NCBI RefSeq assembly: GCF_004331645.1 | Contig: NZ_SJSK01000003.1 | Location: 434,301 to 498,300 of the forward strand | Reading direction: 5' to 3' | DNA length: 64,000 nucleotides | Source: Pedobacter frigiditerrae | GTDB lineage: Bacteria; Bacteroidota; Bacteroidia; Sphingobacteriales; Sphingobacteriaceae | Shown: positions 38,596 to 46,464 of the stretch, one piece after another | Position numbering within the stretch: the first letter of the stretch is position 1 | Layout of the letters: every line of letters begins with the position of its first letter | Made by a program: the position numbers and the translations under genes | The notes under the pieces: model-generated | Told to the model about the DNA's origin: nothing | The model's input: the letters and a program-made list of their open reading frames with translations, nothing else | The model's database searches: none

Positions 38596-40791
38596 TCAAT
38601 AACAATCCATTAAAATTCTATTATGCGATTGGTAATAGCTCACTTCTTGATTATTTGTCTCCTTAAATATTACTTCTAATATTTCAATGATATCTTTCTG
38701 CATAGCTAATGAACCACAAATCATAATTACACCGTCTTGCTGCATTGCTTTTGCAATAAGTTCTTTATCCCTAAGCACTAAATCGCTTACATATTGTTTG
38801 TTTCCTTCTCTAGAATAAGACAAGTTCAATGAGCTTAGTTTCTTTTTTTCTAAGTTTTTATGGGTAGCATCTTTGTAAAGTTCAAATGATGATGAATCAC
38901 GGAAACCACAGTATAAGTGAGTATTTATTTTTTTGTGATTCCCATCAACCATTCCTAAAAATGGTGCAATTCCGGTACCGTTAGCAATCATAATTACTGT
39001 TGATGCCTTTTTAGGAAAGTGGAAATGTGCGTTTACATCTACGGCTGCCTTAATGATTTGGCCTGGTTGCAAATCGTAAAGATAATTTGAGCCAAGACCA
39101 TTTTTATGCAATTTAACACTGAGTTGTAGGTTTTTATTGACCTTGCCAATTGAATATAACCTTTCTCTATGGTCGTTTGCAGGATAAATTGCTAATAAAT
39201 CTCCAGAAGTAAAACGAAGAGTTCTTTTAGGTTTAAGATGGATTAAAAATGAACCCTCTTCGTGAGTGATTATAGTTTTTTCTGTTACAACTAACTTGTG
39301 CAGTCGCTTAGCTTTACCTGCAAAAAGCTTTGGAGAAATGGCTAGTGGAATTTCAGTTTTTTGCGACCAAAGCTCTGCCCATTGTCCAAATTCTTCTGGC
39401 GACCTGTCATTTACGGTATGAATTTCTATTAATGAAGCTGCCCATTCTTGAAGTGAAAGTACATTATTTGCTTCATAGGCGTATTTACAGAAATCTGGAT
39501 ATGATTTTGAACCAAAACCTACAACCGAGAAATCAACTTTGTTAGGTTGAGGATGCTTCTTTAACAATTCCATAAACTTACTAGCATTTGTTGGTGCATC
39601 TCCCAAACCGTAAGTTGCTGTAAATACAATTAAATATTCTGCTTTTGGGTAAACACTATAATTATTAAGTTCGGCTATAAAACATTTTTGTCCGACTTTA
39701 ATTAATTGTTGGTATACTGATTTTGCAAAATGGAAAGTACTTCCATTTTCTGAACCAACTAGAATGATATAATTACAATCTTCCTTTTTATACTTGTTTT
39801 TAGTAACTCCTGACCTACGTTTTAAAGTAATAGCAAAGCCAGAGTAGATAAAAAACAAAATATTACAAGAGGCAATTGCCAATACTATTGCCCAAATTAT
39901 ATTGGTACGACCTGTATGTAAATCTAGGCTTAGTTCTGTTAACAAAACCGTGGTTGGATATAATGCCTCAGTTAATATATCTCCGGTTATCTGATTAACA
40001 GTTAATTCTCTATCTTTTAATTTTAAAGTATAATAATCTTCTACATCTTCAGAAAAAGGAAATTCAATATTATTTACTTCACCTAAAGTCGTGTTCTTAA
40101 AAATAGTAAAATCAGCCAATTTCTTTTCTGGATCTGATTTAATAGAATCAAAATCTACCTTTGAAGAAACCTTATGCTCTGGAATTATTTTAAATCGAAC
40201 TAGAGATAAATATGTTCCGCTAATGGTAATGATTAAAATGGGAATTAATAATATCCTCCCAAGCGTAACATGGTAATATTGAAAGAAATTTTCTCTTATA
40301 ATTTTGGTAAAAAAGCGCTTAATTCCTCGTTGCCTTTGAATAATTAATGCAATTCCTGATACAGTAATAAGCAGTAATAAAAATGCTGTTAAACCTATAA
40401 AAAACCTTCCCAGTTCATTTAAAAATAAGGAACGATGAAATGATGTTACCCATTGAAAAAATTCATTTTGCTTTTCTGGCACACCAAGTGTTTTTCCATT
40501 TCTAGGGTCTACATAAACAGTTACATCGTTACCAGCTGTATTAATACCTTTTACAATTACAAACTGATTATGGTCTACAGTTAAATCTGTAATTTCTTCA
40601 AAATTATTTTTAAGAACAGGCAGTGTTTCTGCAAGCGTAATTTGATTGAAATTATCGACTTTATAAGGAAGCGTTTTAAGCGAAACAGGTTCAAATGCTA
40701 GTATAATACCAGTAATGGATGCGAGGGCTATGAGTAGAAAAGAAGATATAGCCAAAACTAAATGGCTATATCTCCAGACTGAAATGGTCAT
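38596..40791 (-). CDS. PepSY membrane protein fused to flavodoxin and FAD/NADPH reductase domains
   Basis: A 731-residue chimera. Residues 1-325 are PepSY_TM-like, with four membrane segments (about 11-33, 128-151, 177-198, 297-321) and His10, His119, His174 and His292 placed as heme-ligand candidates, as in FoxB-type ferrisiderophore reductases. Residues about 341-480 form a flavodoxin domain (LVGSENGSTFHFAKS, TATYGLGDAP) and 510-731 a ferredoxin-reductase module (RLYSIG, IANGTGIAPFLG). This would carry electrons from cytosolic NADPH via FAD and FMN to heme and on to a periplasmic acceptor. It follows DUF2271 by 15 nt in one operon. The electron path is inferred from domain order. Confidence 0.92.
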   Translation of the reverse strand: MTISVWRYSHLVLAISSFLLIALASITGIILAFEPVSLKTLPYKVDNFNQITLAETLPVLKNNFEEITDLTVDHNQFVIVKGINTAGNDVTVYVDPRNGKTLGVPEKQNEFFQWVTSFHRSLFLNELGRFFIGLTAFLLLLITVSGIALIIQRQRGIKRFFTKIIRENFFQYYHVTLGRILLIPILIITISGTYLSLVRFKIIPEHKVSSKVDFDSIKSDPEKKLADFTIFKNTTLGEVNNIEFPFSEDVEDYYTLKLKDRELTVNQITGDILTEALYPTTVLLTELSLDLHTGRTNIIWAIVLAIASCNILFFIYSGFAITLKRRSGVTKNKYKKEDCNYIILVGSENGSTFHFAKSVYQQLIKVGQKCFIAELNNYSVYPKAEYLIVFTATYGLGDAPTNASKFMELLKKHPQPNKVDFSVVGFGSKSYPDFCKYAYEANNVLSLQEWAASLIEIHTVNDRSPEEFGQWAELWSQKTEIPLAISPKLFAGKAKRLHKLVVTEKTIITHEEGSFLIHLKPKRTLRFTSGDLLAIYPANDHRERLYSIGKVNKNLQLSVKLHKNGLGSNYLYDLQPGQIIKAAVDVNAHFHFPKKASTVIMIANGTGIAPFLGMVDGNHKKINTHLYCGFRDSSSFELYKDATHKNLEKKKLSSLNLSYSREGNKQYVSDLVLRDKELIAKAMQQDGVIMICGSLAMQKDIIEILEVIFKETNNQEVSYYQSHNRILMDCY

Positions 40792-40806
40792 ATAGATAGA
40801 TGTATC

Positions 40807-41298
40807 TTAGTTTTGGCTAAATCTTACGTAACGGATATAGTTTGTTCCTTCTGTTTTGCTCGAAACACCTTCTGTAGTTAAAGGAACTTCAATGTCTTTT
40901 GCATAGTATTGTTTGTCTTCAACCGCTGTTTCAAAACGTAATTTATAACCAGCGTTCAATTTAGAATCTTCTATTTCAAAAGTAGTAACACTACGGTCGC
41001 CACCTGCCACAGAAGCACCAGTTATTGCACTAATGTTTGCTGGCTTTTTAGAGTTAAACTTATGCCATTCTTTAATGTGAGTGTACCATTTTTTATCTGG
41101 CCCCATTACATATAAAGTTTTCTCATACAAACCTTTAGGATTAATCAATGAAACAACAACATAAGCATCTTCACCAACATAATTTGTCATCTGTACCATA
41201 CATTTATATTTAGTAACGCCAGGTTTTTGAGCTAATGAAGTAAAAGGAAATGTGAAAATAAGGGCGATTGCCAAAAGTGTTCTAGTAAAGTTGTTCAT
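40807..41298 (-). CDS. DUF2271 exported protein with a possible FMN-attachment motif
   Basis: A 163-residue periplasmic protein with signal peptide ending SLAQ and a DUF2271 immunoglobulin-like body (YVVVSLINPKGLYEKTLYVMGPDKKWY). Residues 93-96 are TGAS in AITGASVAGG, which fits the S/T-G-A-S/T core of ApbE flavinylation sites; Ser96 would carry the FMN. The preceding Asp seen in many such motifs is absent. It sits between an ankyrin gene (4 nt) and the PepSY reductase (15 nt), and ApbE lies just beyond. I infer that it is a small electron carrier or the reductase's acceptor; the family itself is uncharacterised. Confidence 0.85.
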   Translation of the reverse strand: MNNFTRTLLAIALIFTFPFTSLAQKPGVTKYKCMVQMTNYVGEDAYVVVSLINPKGLYEKTLYVMGPDKKWYTHIKEWHKFNSKKPANISAITGASVAGGDRSVTTFEIEDSKLNAGYKLRFETAVEDKQYYAKDIEVPLTTEGVSSKTEGTNYIRYVRFSQN

Positions 41299-41302
41299 TA
41301 TA

Positions 41303-42772
41303 TTATTTTAAAAAATCTATGGAGATATGTTGTTTAGTTAAAAATTCATTTTCTTTGGCAAGGTTATATGCCGTTTCATTAAAAGCGGTGATTAATTCTT
41401 TTTTAGCGCCAATGGATACAAGGTATTTTAGCACTGTATCATCTTCTGCCACCATTGCCGCTTTATGCAATGCGGTTAGACCCTCTTTATTTTTGGCATT
41501 TACATCCACGTTGTATCTTTCAACTCGCTTTAATAGCGCCAATCCATTTTTAACCAGTATTAAATGGTAAAGAGAACTGCCGTTTTTTTGAGTCGCTGCG
41601 ATATCAAAACCTTTGTCTTCTAATAATTTTAATTTAACATCAAAAGCTTTTGGGTTTTGCGCAAAAGTTGGGATTAGGTAATAAGCTAAATTATATCCAT
41701 CCGAATCAACTATTTTAATGTCAGCACCTTTATCTATCAATAACTTCACTATTTCTGGCGTGTTTCTACGCACAGCATAAGCTAATGCTGTTATGCCTTT
41801 TTTATCAGCTTGATGAAGGTTTTTAGATAAATTAATCAACCTTGTTAAAGTCGCTAAATCATCATTGGTACTTGCTGCGTACATTAGAGGAGTAATGCCT
41901 TCGTTGTTTGCCTTATTTACCTCTACTCCTTTTTCTATAAAGTAGTTGATAACATCCAGTTGTGTAGGTTTCCTTACTATATAATGCAGCACATTTTCAC
42001 CTGAGACAGATATTACATTTGGATTTAAGTTAAGGCTTACTAAATATTTATAAAGCTCAAGCCTCGCTCCAGAACTTCCATATGTGCCTATGCTCGCTGC
42101 AAGAATTGCATCTTTATTAAACTTTACTCCTTTAGCAATTAATGCTTTTAAAACTTCGATATGGCCACCTTTTACAGCATAATCAAAAGCTGTTTTCCCT
42201 ATTGAGTCGGTACTTTTAACATCAACACCTTTATTGATGAAATAACTGATTAATGAAAAATCCTTATCATAAGGTGCTAGTAGCAATAAAGCGTTAGCAC
42301 CACCAACTTTTTCATTCACCACGTCGGCACCTTCTCTAATACAGATATCATAAACCCTAGTATTGGTTTGCCCTATAGCAGCTGCATAAGATAGTACTGT
42401 GTAACCAAAATTATCTCTTAAATTGGTTTTTGCACCCTTACTAATCAAATACTCCATTAGCTCAATATTAGCGTTGCTTGCTGCAGAATATAAATAGGTA
42501 CGTCCATTAGAAACAATTTTGTTAATGTCATTTCCTTTTTGGCTCAACATAAATTGAATCGTTTCCATTGTCGAATGGGCGTTTATAGCATAAACCACAG
42601 CATCAGCATCATAAGGACCAGCGATAGTTGCGCTGTTACCTTTAGAAATCTCACCCTTGATACGCTCAATACTTGGTTTTTCTTCCCAAAATGCAGGGTC
42701 GTGGAAAACATTCTTCTGCCCAAATACAGAGATGCAGCCAAACATTAAGAATATAAGTAAGCGTGTTTTCAT
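41303..42772 (-). CDS. Exported ankyrin-repeat protein (paralogue A)
   Basis: A 489-residue protein with signal peptide ending VFGQ and about ten ankyrin repeats, with recognisable units such as NGRTYLYSAASNANIELMEY, NEGITPLMYAASTND and NKEGLTALHKAAMVAEDD. It is the first gene of the operon with DUF2271 and the PepSY reductase. It is clearly paralogous along its whole length to the divergent gene at 43047-44540. A periplasmic ankyrin protein beside a peroxide-defence gene has precedent in Pseudomonas AnkB/KatB. The likely role is scaffolding or protecting partner redox proteins, which is inference. Confidence 0.92.
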   Translation of the reverse strand: MKTRLLIFLMFGCISVFGQKNVFHDPAFWEEKPSIERIKGEISKGNSATIAGPYDADAVVYAINAHSTMETIQFMLSQKGNDINKIVSNGRTYLYSAASNANIELMEYLISKGAKTNLRDNFGYTVLSYAAAIGQTNTRVYDICIREGADVVNEKVGGANALLLLAPYDKDFSLISYFINKGVDVKSTDSIGKTAFDYAVKGGHIEVLKALIAKGVKFNKDAILAASIGTYGSSGARLELYKYLVSLNLNPNVISVSGENVLHYIVRKPTQLDVINYFIEKGVEVNKANNEGITPLMYAASTNDDLATLTRLINLSKNLHQADKKGITALAYAVRRNTPEIVKLLIDKGADIKIVDSDGYNLAYYLIPTFAQNPKAFDVKLKLLEDKGFDIAATQKNGSSLYHLILVKNGLALLKRVERYNVDVNAKNKEGLTALHKAAMVAEDDTVLKYLVSIGAKKELITAFNETAYNLAKENEFLTKQHISIDFLK

Positions 42773-42817
42773 TAGTATTGATTTCTCAGCTATTGCTTAA
42801 TTATTTAATTTCTGCTA

Positions 42818-42845
42818 CAAATCTAATAAGAATTAGTCTAAATAA
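42818..42845 (-). promoter_or_regulatory. Operator and -7 box of the ankyrin A operon
   Basis: The 22-bp element at 42824-42845 (minus-strand core TTTAGACTAATTCTTATT) ends within the -7 box TAGATTTG (42825-42818), 51 nt before the ATG. The same element, 20 of 22 bases identical and in the same orientation to its gene, precedes ankyrin B at 42979-43000. It probably binds a shared repressor, perhaps of the Fur/PerR type. Confidence 0.65.
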
Positions 42846-42978
42846 GGATTGTTTTGCAGAAAAACTTCTAACTTATTTATAGAAATAAATGCCGTGAGCT
42901 ATTAAAAAATGGAGAATTTTCCTTTCATCCTGCCCTCCCGTTTACATCAAGCGCAAAAATAGTGATTAAAATTAATTT

Positions 42979-43006
42979 TTATTTAGACTGATTCTTGTTA
43001 ATTTTA
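42979..43006 (+). promoter_or_regulatory. Operator and -7 box of the ankyrin B gene
   Basis: Element core TTTAGACTGATTCTTGTT (full 22 bp at 42979-43000) whose last two bases start a -7-like TAATTTTA (42999-43006), 46 nt before the ATG at 43047. The geometry is the same as for ankyrin A. Confidence 0.65.
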
Positions 43007-43046
43007 CCGAACAATTAAACACATAGCCCCTAGATTCTTATTAATT

Positions 43047-44540
43047 ATGACCTATTTAAAAATTAAAACTACTCTTGTAGTCATTTTAACTTTTGTTTCA
43101 ATTACTGCAATGGCACAAAAAAATGTATTTCTTGACCAAGCATTTTGGAGAACTAATCCAGCTGTTGACCAAGTTAAGGCAGAAATAGCAAAAGGTAATA
43201 GTCCATCGGAACTTAGTTCAAATAGTTTTGATCCTGTTGTAATGGCTATTAATGCAGGAGCGCCTACTGAATCAATTAAATTTTTACTTGCCCAACCTGG
43301 TAATGATGTAAACAAACTAACTCACGATGGTAGAACTTATATCTTTTGGAGTGCAAGCAGAGGAAATGTAGAATTGATGGAATATTTATTAAGTAAGGGT
43401 GCTAAATTGACCATTAAAGATAGCAATGGTTCAACACCACTTAATTTTGCTGCATCTGGCGGACAACAAAACACAAAAGTTTACGATCTATTAATAGCAA
43501 ATGGAGCTGACTTAAAGAAGGACTTAAGTAGTCAAGGTGCAAATGCCTTGTTATTGACTATCCCATCTGCAAAAGATTTTAAATTGGTTGATTATTTTGT
43601 TGCTAAGGGTTTAAGCTTAAACAGTGTTGATGCTAAAGGCAATACTGCATTTAATTATGCGGCAAGAGCAGGAAACATTGAACTATTAAAAACCCTAGTT
43701 TCAAAAGGTGTTAAGTATAATGATAATGCCATGTTAATGGCTACTCAAGGTGGTAGAGGTGCAATAGCAAATACACTGGAATTATTCCAATATCTAGAAA
43801 GCTTAAAAATCAATCCTGCTGTAATTGGACCAAATGGCGAAAACGTATTGCACAGTATTGCTAGAAAGCCAAAACAAGAAGAAATTATTAAATATTTCAT
43901 TTCTAAAGGTGTAGACATCAATAAGGCTGATAAAGATGGTAATACGCCATTTATTAATGCTGCTGCATCTAATACAGATATACAGTTACTTACTTACTTA
44001 AGTACATTAGTTAAAAATATCAACCAAGCTAACGTTAAAGGAGAAAGTGCGCTTACAATGGCCGTTCGTAGTAATACAGCGGATGTAGTTTCACTTTTAA
44101 TTTCTAAAGGTGCAGATATAAACGTAGTTGATGCAGCAGGCGATAACTTAGTAGCTTACTTAATACAAGGCTATAATCCACAAAGAGGAACTGAACTATT
44201 TGAAGCTAAACTTAAATTACTGCAAGAAAATGGTGTTGATTTTAGTAAAGCTCAAAAAAATGGCAATACATTATATCACCTTGCGTTAGCAAAAGAAGAC
44301 TTTGCCTTACTAAAACGTATTGAAAGTTTTAAGGTTGATGTAAATTCAAAAAACAAAGAGGGAATTACAGCGCTTCATAAAGCTGCGATGACCGCTAAAG
44401 ATGATAGCGTTATGAAATATTTGATTTCTATTGGTGCAAAAAAAGATGCTGTAACAGAGTTTAAAGAAACAGCTTTTGACTTAGCTAAGGAAAACGAATA
44501 TCTTTCTAAAAATAAAGTAGCAATTGATTTCTTAAAATAA
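43047..44540 (+). CDS. Exported ankyrin-repeat protein (paralogue B)
   Basis: A 497-residue periplasmic protein with signal peptide ending TAMAQ and about ten ankyrin repeats (NGSTPLNFAASGGQQNTKVY, KGNTAFNYAARAGNIELLKT, NKEGITALHKAAMTAKDDS). It aligns end to end with paralogue A, beginning from AQKNVFLDQAFW and finishing AIDFLK, so the two arose by duplication and inversion. A strong terminator separates it from the superoxide dismutase gene that follows on the same strand. The role is unknown; linkage with SOD and a flavin reductase operon points to redox stress. Confidence 0.92.
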   Translation: MTYLKIKTTLVVILTFVSITAMAQKNVFLDQAFWRTNPAVDQVKAEIAKGNSPSELSSNSFDPVVMAINAGAPTESIKFLLAQPGNDVNKLTHDGRTYIFWSASRGNVELMEYLLSKGAKLTIKDSNGSTPLNFAASGGQQNTKVYDLLIANGADLKKDLSSQGANALLLTIPSAKDFKLVDYFVAKGLSLNSVDAKGNTAFNYAARAGNIELLKTLVSKGVKYNDNAMLMATQGGRGAIANTLELFQYLESLKINPAVIGPNGENVLHSIARKPKQEEIIKYFISKGVDINKADKDGNTPFINAAASNTDIQLLTYLSTLVKNINQANVKGESALTMAVRSNTADVVSLLISKGADINVVDAAGDNLVAYLIQGYNPQRGTELFEAKLKLLQENGVDFSKAQKNGNTLYHLALAKEDFALLKRIESFKVDVNSKNKEGITALHKAAMTAKDDSVMKYLISIGAKKDAVTEFKETAFDLAKENEYLSKNKVAIDFLK

Positions 44541-44561
44541 TCAATTAATAAATACTAAACC

Positions 44562-44609
44562 AAAACACCCTTATTATTGTTGTTTAACAAATTAAGGGTG
44601 TTTTTTTTT
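44562..44609 (+). terminator. Rho-independent terminator after ankyrin B
   Basis: Stem AAAACACCCTTA (44562-44573) / TAAGGGTGTTTT (44593-44604) followed by a run of T to 44609. SOD therefore probably has its own promoter or depends on read-through. Confidence 0.92.
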
Positions 44610-44643
44610 ACCGTTAATTTCTATCTAGTAAATCCTAAAAACT

Positions 44644-45366
44644 ATGGAACCTATTAAAAGAAGAAAATTTATAGACTTATCAGTTAAAGCAGCAGGTGTT
44701 TTTACTTTTGCAAGTATGGCTGGCTCAAGCCTTAATGCTCTTGCTCTAGAAACCGATAGCGTTGCAGCGTTTGCATTTGCCCAGATTCCTTTGCCTTATG
44801 CCTACAATGCATTAGAACCTGCAATAGATGCTTTGACAATGGAAATTCATTACACCAAACATCATGCTGCCTATGTTAAAAACGTAAATGATGCCATCAA
44901 GGCGGAAAACTTGACTTATAAGAATGAGTTGGAATTCTTTTCTAATGCATCAAAATTATCAGCAAAAGCTAGAAATAATGCTGGGGGAGTTTGGAATCAT
45001 AACTTCTTTTGGGAATCAATGCATCCTGCTCCATCGACTAAACCAACTGTAAAATTGAAAGAAGCAATAGACAAATCGTTTGGTTCTTTGAGTAACATGA
45101 AAGATGAATTTTCTAAAGCAGCATTAGCTCAATTTGGTTCTGGATGGGCTTGGCTAACTATTGAAGATGGAAAGTTAAAGATAGGTTCTACTCCGAATCA
45201 AGATAATCCATTAATGGATAATGTGGCTTTTAGAGGTACACCCTTACTTGCAATTGATGTTTGGGAACACGCTTATTACCTTAAATACCAAAATAAAAGA
45301 GTAGATTATATTAATGCTTGGTGGGATACCGTGAACTGGGAAAAAGTTGCACAACGGATGTTATAA
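44644..45366 (+). CDS. Iron/manganese superoxide dismutase with an export signal
   Basis: A 240-residue Fe/Mn-type superoxide dismutase. Metal ligands are visible in YTKHHAAYVKNVN (His), NHNFFW (His) and DVWEHAYYLKYQN (Asp and His). Unlike cytosolic SodB (about 195 residues), it has an N-terminal extension with PIKRRKFIDLSVKAAG and a hydrophobic stretch, which resembles a Tat signal (RRKF), ending near ALALE. So the enzyme is probably exported folded with its metal. It sits just after ankyrin B and two genes from a PepSY/ApbE module, suggesting envelope oxidative defence. Fe or Mn preference cannot be decided by eye. Confidence 0.93.
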   Translation: MEPIKRRKFIDLSVKAAGVFTFASMAGSSLNALALETDSVAAFAFAQIPLPYAYNALEPAIDALTMEIHYTKHHAAYVKNVNDAIKAENLTYKNELEFFSNASKLSAKARNNAGGVWNHNFFWESMHPAPSTKPTVKLKEAIDKSFGSLSNMKDEFSKAALAQFGSGWAWLTIEDGKLKIGSTPNQDNPLMDNVAFRGTPLLAIDVWEHAYYLKYQNKRVDYINAWWDTVNWEKVAQRML

Positions 45367-45387
45367 ATTGTTGTCATTCCCAACTTG

Positions 45388-45405
45388 TTCCGATAGCTAT
45401 CGGAA
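45388..45405. repeat. Perfect intergenic palindrome TTCCGATAG/CTATCGGAA
   Basis: An 18-bp perfect palindrome inside a longer hairpin-forming TGTCATTCCC...GGGAATCG element 22 nt after the SOD stop. This type of palindrome is common between genes in Bacteroidota. Confidence 0.6.
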
Positions 45406-45448
45406 GGGAATCGTAATGCAACAAAATTGTTCTAAATAATAGATATTT

Positions 45449-45486
45449 AAGAAAGCCAGATTTTCAGAATCTGGCTTTCTTGTTTT
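45449..45486 (+). terminator. Rho-independent terminator of the SOD gene
   Basis: A 14-bp perfect stem AAGAAAGCCAGATT (45449-45462) / AATCTGGCTTTCTT (45468-45481), loop TTCAG, followed by GTTTTA. Confidence 0.92.
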
Positions 45487-45529
45487 AATACTTTTCAATT
45501 AATATTTGGATTGATGAAATATTTATATT

Positions 45530-45564
45530 TACTTTGTATTACAAAGTACTTTTAAATATAATAA
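45530..45564 (+). promoter_or_regulatory. Promoter-operator, TACTTTG-N5-CAAAGTA site A
   Basis: TACTTTGTATTACAAAGTA (45530-45548) is a perfect 19-bp palindrome. Its TTTG acts as -33 and a TATAATAA at 45557-45564, 20 nt later, as a weak -7. It lies 30 nt before the ATG at 45578. The same element recurs at 49711 and, inverted, at 60380. Confidence 0.7.
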
Positions 45565-45577
45565 GAAGGTGTTATTA

Positions 45578-46078
45578 ATGAGAACAGTAGAAAAAAGCTT
45601 AAGGTTGCATTTAAGGGTTAATATCATAGTTATTATTATTGGTTTAGCAGTAAGTGGAATAACTGCATTCCCAATAGAAACTGAACTTTCTTATTTGGTT
45701 AATCACACTAATAATTTACCGATTGCATTGCAAACATGGATAAAAACTGTTTATACTGCTGTAAAAGACACAAACCATAACTATCCTTATTTAAGTTACG
45801 GAACAGATTGGCTTGCTTTTGCTCACATTATGCTTGCGATTCTTTTTATAGGCCCATTAAAAAACCCAATCAAAAATAAATGGGTAATTCAATTTGGAAT
45901 GATTTGTTGTATTTCTATAATCCCTTTGGCGTTTATTGCGGGAAGCATTCGCCAGATACCATTCTTTTGGCAGTTGATCGACTGTTCTTTTGGCATAATA
46001 GCCATCATCCCTTTGGGTTTATGCCTTTTAGATATTAAAAAACTTGAAACATTAAATGAATATGAAATTTACGTTTAA
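45578..46078 (+). CDS. Four-helix integral membrane protein of unknown function
   Basis: A 166-residue inner membrane protein with about four membrane segments (near residues 15-35, 82-97, 108-128, 135-152 of the chosen start). A conserved-looking motif YGTDWLAFAHIMLAILFIGPLKNP contains Asp and His inside the membrane region. The start is the ATG at 45578, 8 nt after AGAAGG, a good ribosome site; a GTG at 45569 is in frame but lies on that site. It overlaps the DUF2809 gene by 23 nt, so both are translated from one message with the MpaB-like gene. I do not recognise the family. Confidence 0.8.
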   Translation: MRTVEKSLRLHLRVNIIVIIIGLAVSGITAFPIETELSYLVNHTNNLPIALQTWIKTVYTAVKDTNHNYPYLSYGTDWLAFAHIMLAILFIGPLKNPIKNKWVIQFGMICCISIIPLAFIAGSIRQIPFFWQLIDCSFGIIAIIPLGLCLLDIKKLETLNEYEIYV

Positions 46079-46463
46079 CCTGTTCTATTTTATTTGGTCT
46101 TCGCTCTTATTAGGAGTAGAAATAATTATTGGCTTTTTTATAAGAGATAATTGGATCAGAGCCTATTTCGGCGATTTCCTAGTCGTTATTTTACTTTACT
46201 GTTTGATAAAGAGTTTTTCCAATACTAAGGTTAGTCCTACCCTATTTTGGGTTTTAATGTTTAGTTATTTAATAGAAACCCTACAATACTTTCGCTTTGT
46301 AGAACTGATTGGCTTACAGCATATACCACTTGCCAACACACTAATTGGAACTTATTTTTCTTGGTTAGATATGCTGATGTACACCTTAGGAGTTTGTTTC
46401 GTAGCTATTATTGAATTGTTGAGGAGACAACATCAAACCGAAAATGAATTAAAAATGTATTAA
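46056..46463 (+). CDS. DUF2809 family membrane protein
   Basis: A 135-residue inner membrane protein with four hydrophobic segments. The pattern WIRAYFGDFLVVILLYCLIKSF and the later FSYLIETLQYFRFVELIGL and TYFSWLDMLMYTLG match the DUF2809 family, small polytopic proteins of unknown role. The start may be the first ATG (46056) or the third codon ATG (46062); both overlap the preceding gene by 17-23 nt. It is followed 1 nt later by an MpaB-like oxygenase gene, so translational coupling is likely across all three. Confidence 0.88.
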   Translation: MNMKFTFNLFYFIWSSLLLGVEIIIGFFIRDNWIRAYFGDFLVVILLYCLIKSFSNTKVSPTLFWVLMFSYLIETLQYFRFVELIGLQHIPLANTLIGTYFSWLDMLMYTLGVCFVAIIELLRRQHQTENELKMY

Positions 46464-46464
46464 G

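Noticed and set aside
43047..44540. Ankyrin proteins as secreted effectors for eukaryotic hosts.
   Set aside because: Simple signal peptides, paired divergent organisation and redox neighbours point to a periplasmic role; no effector-type secretion signal is visible.
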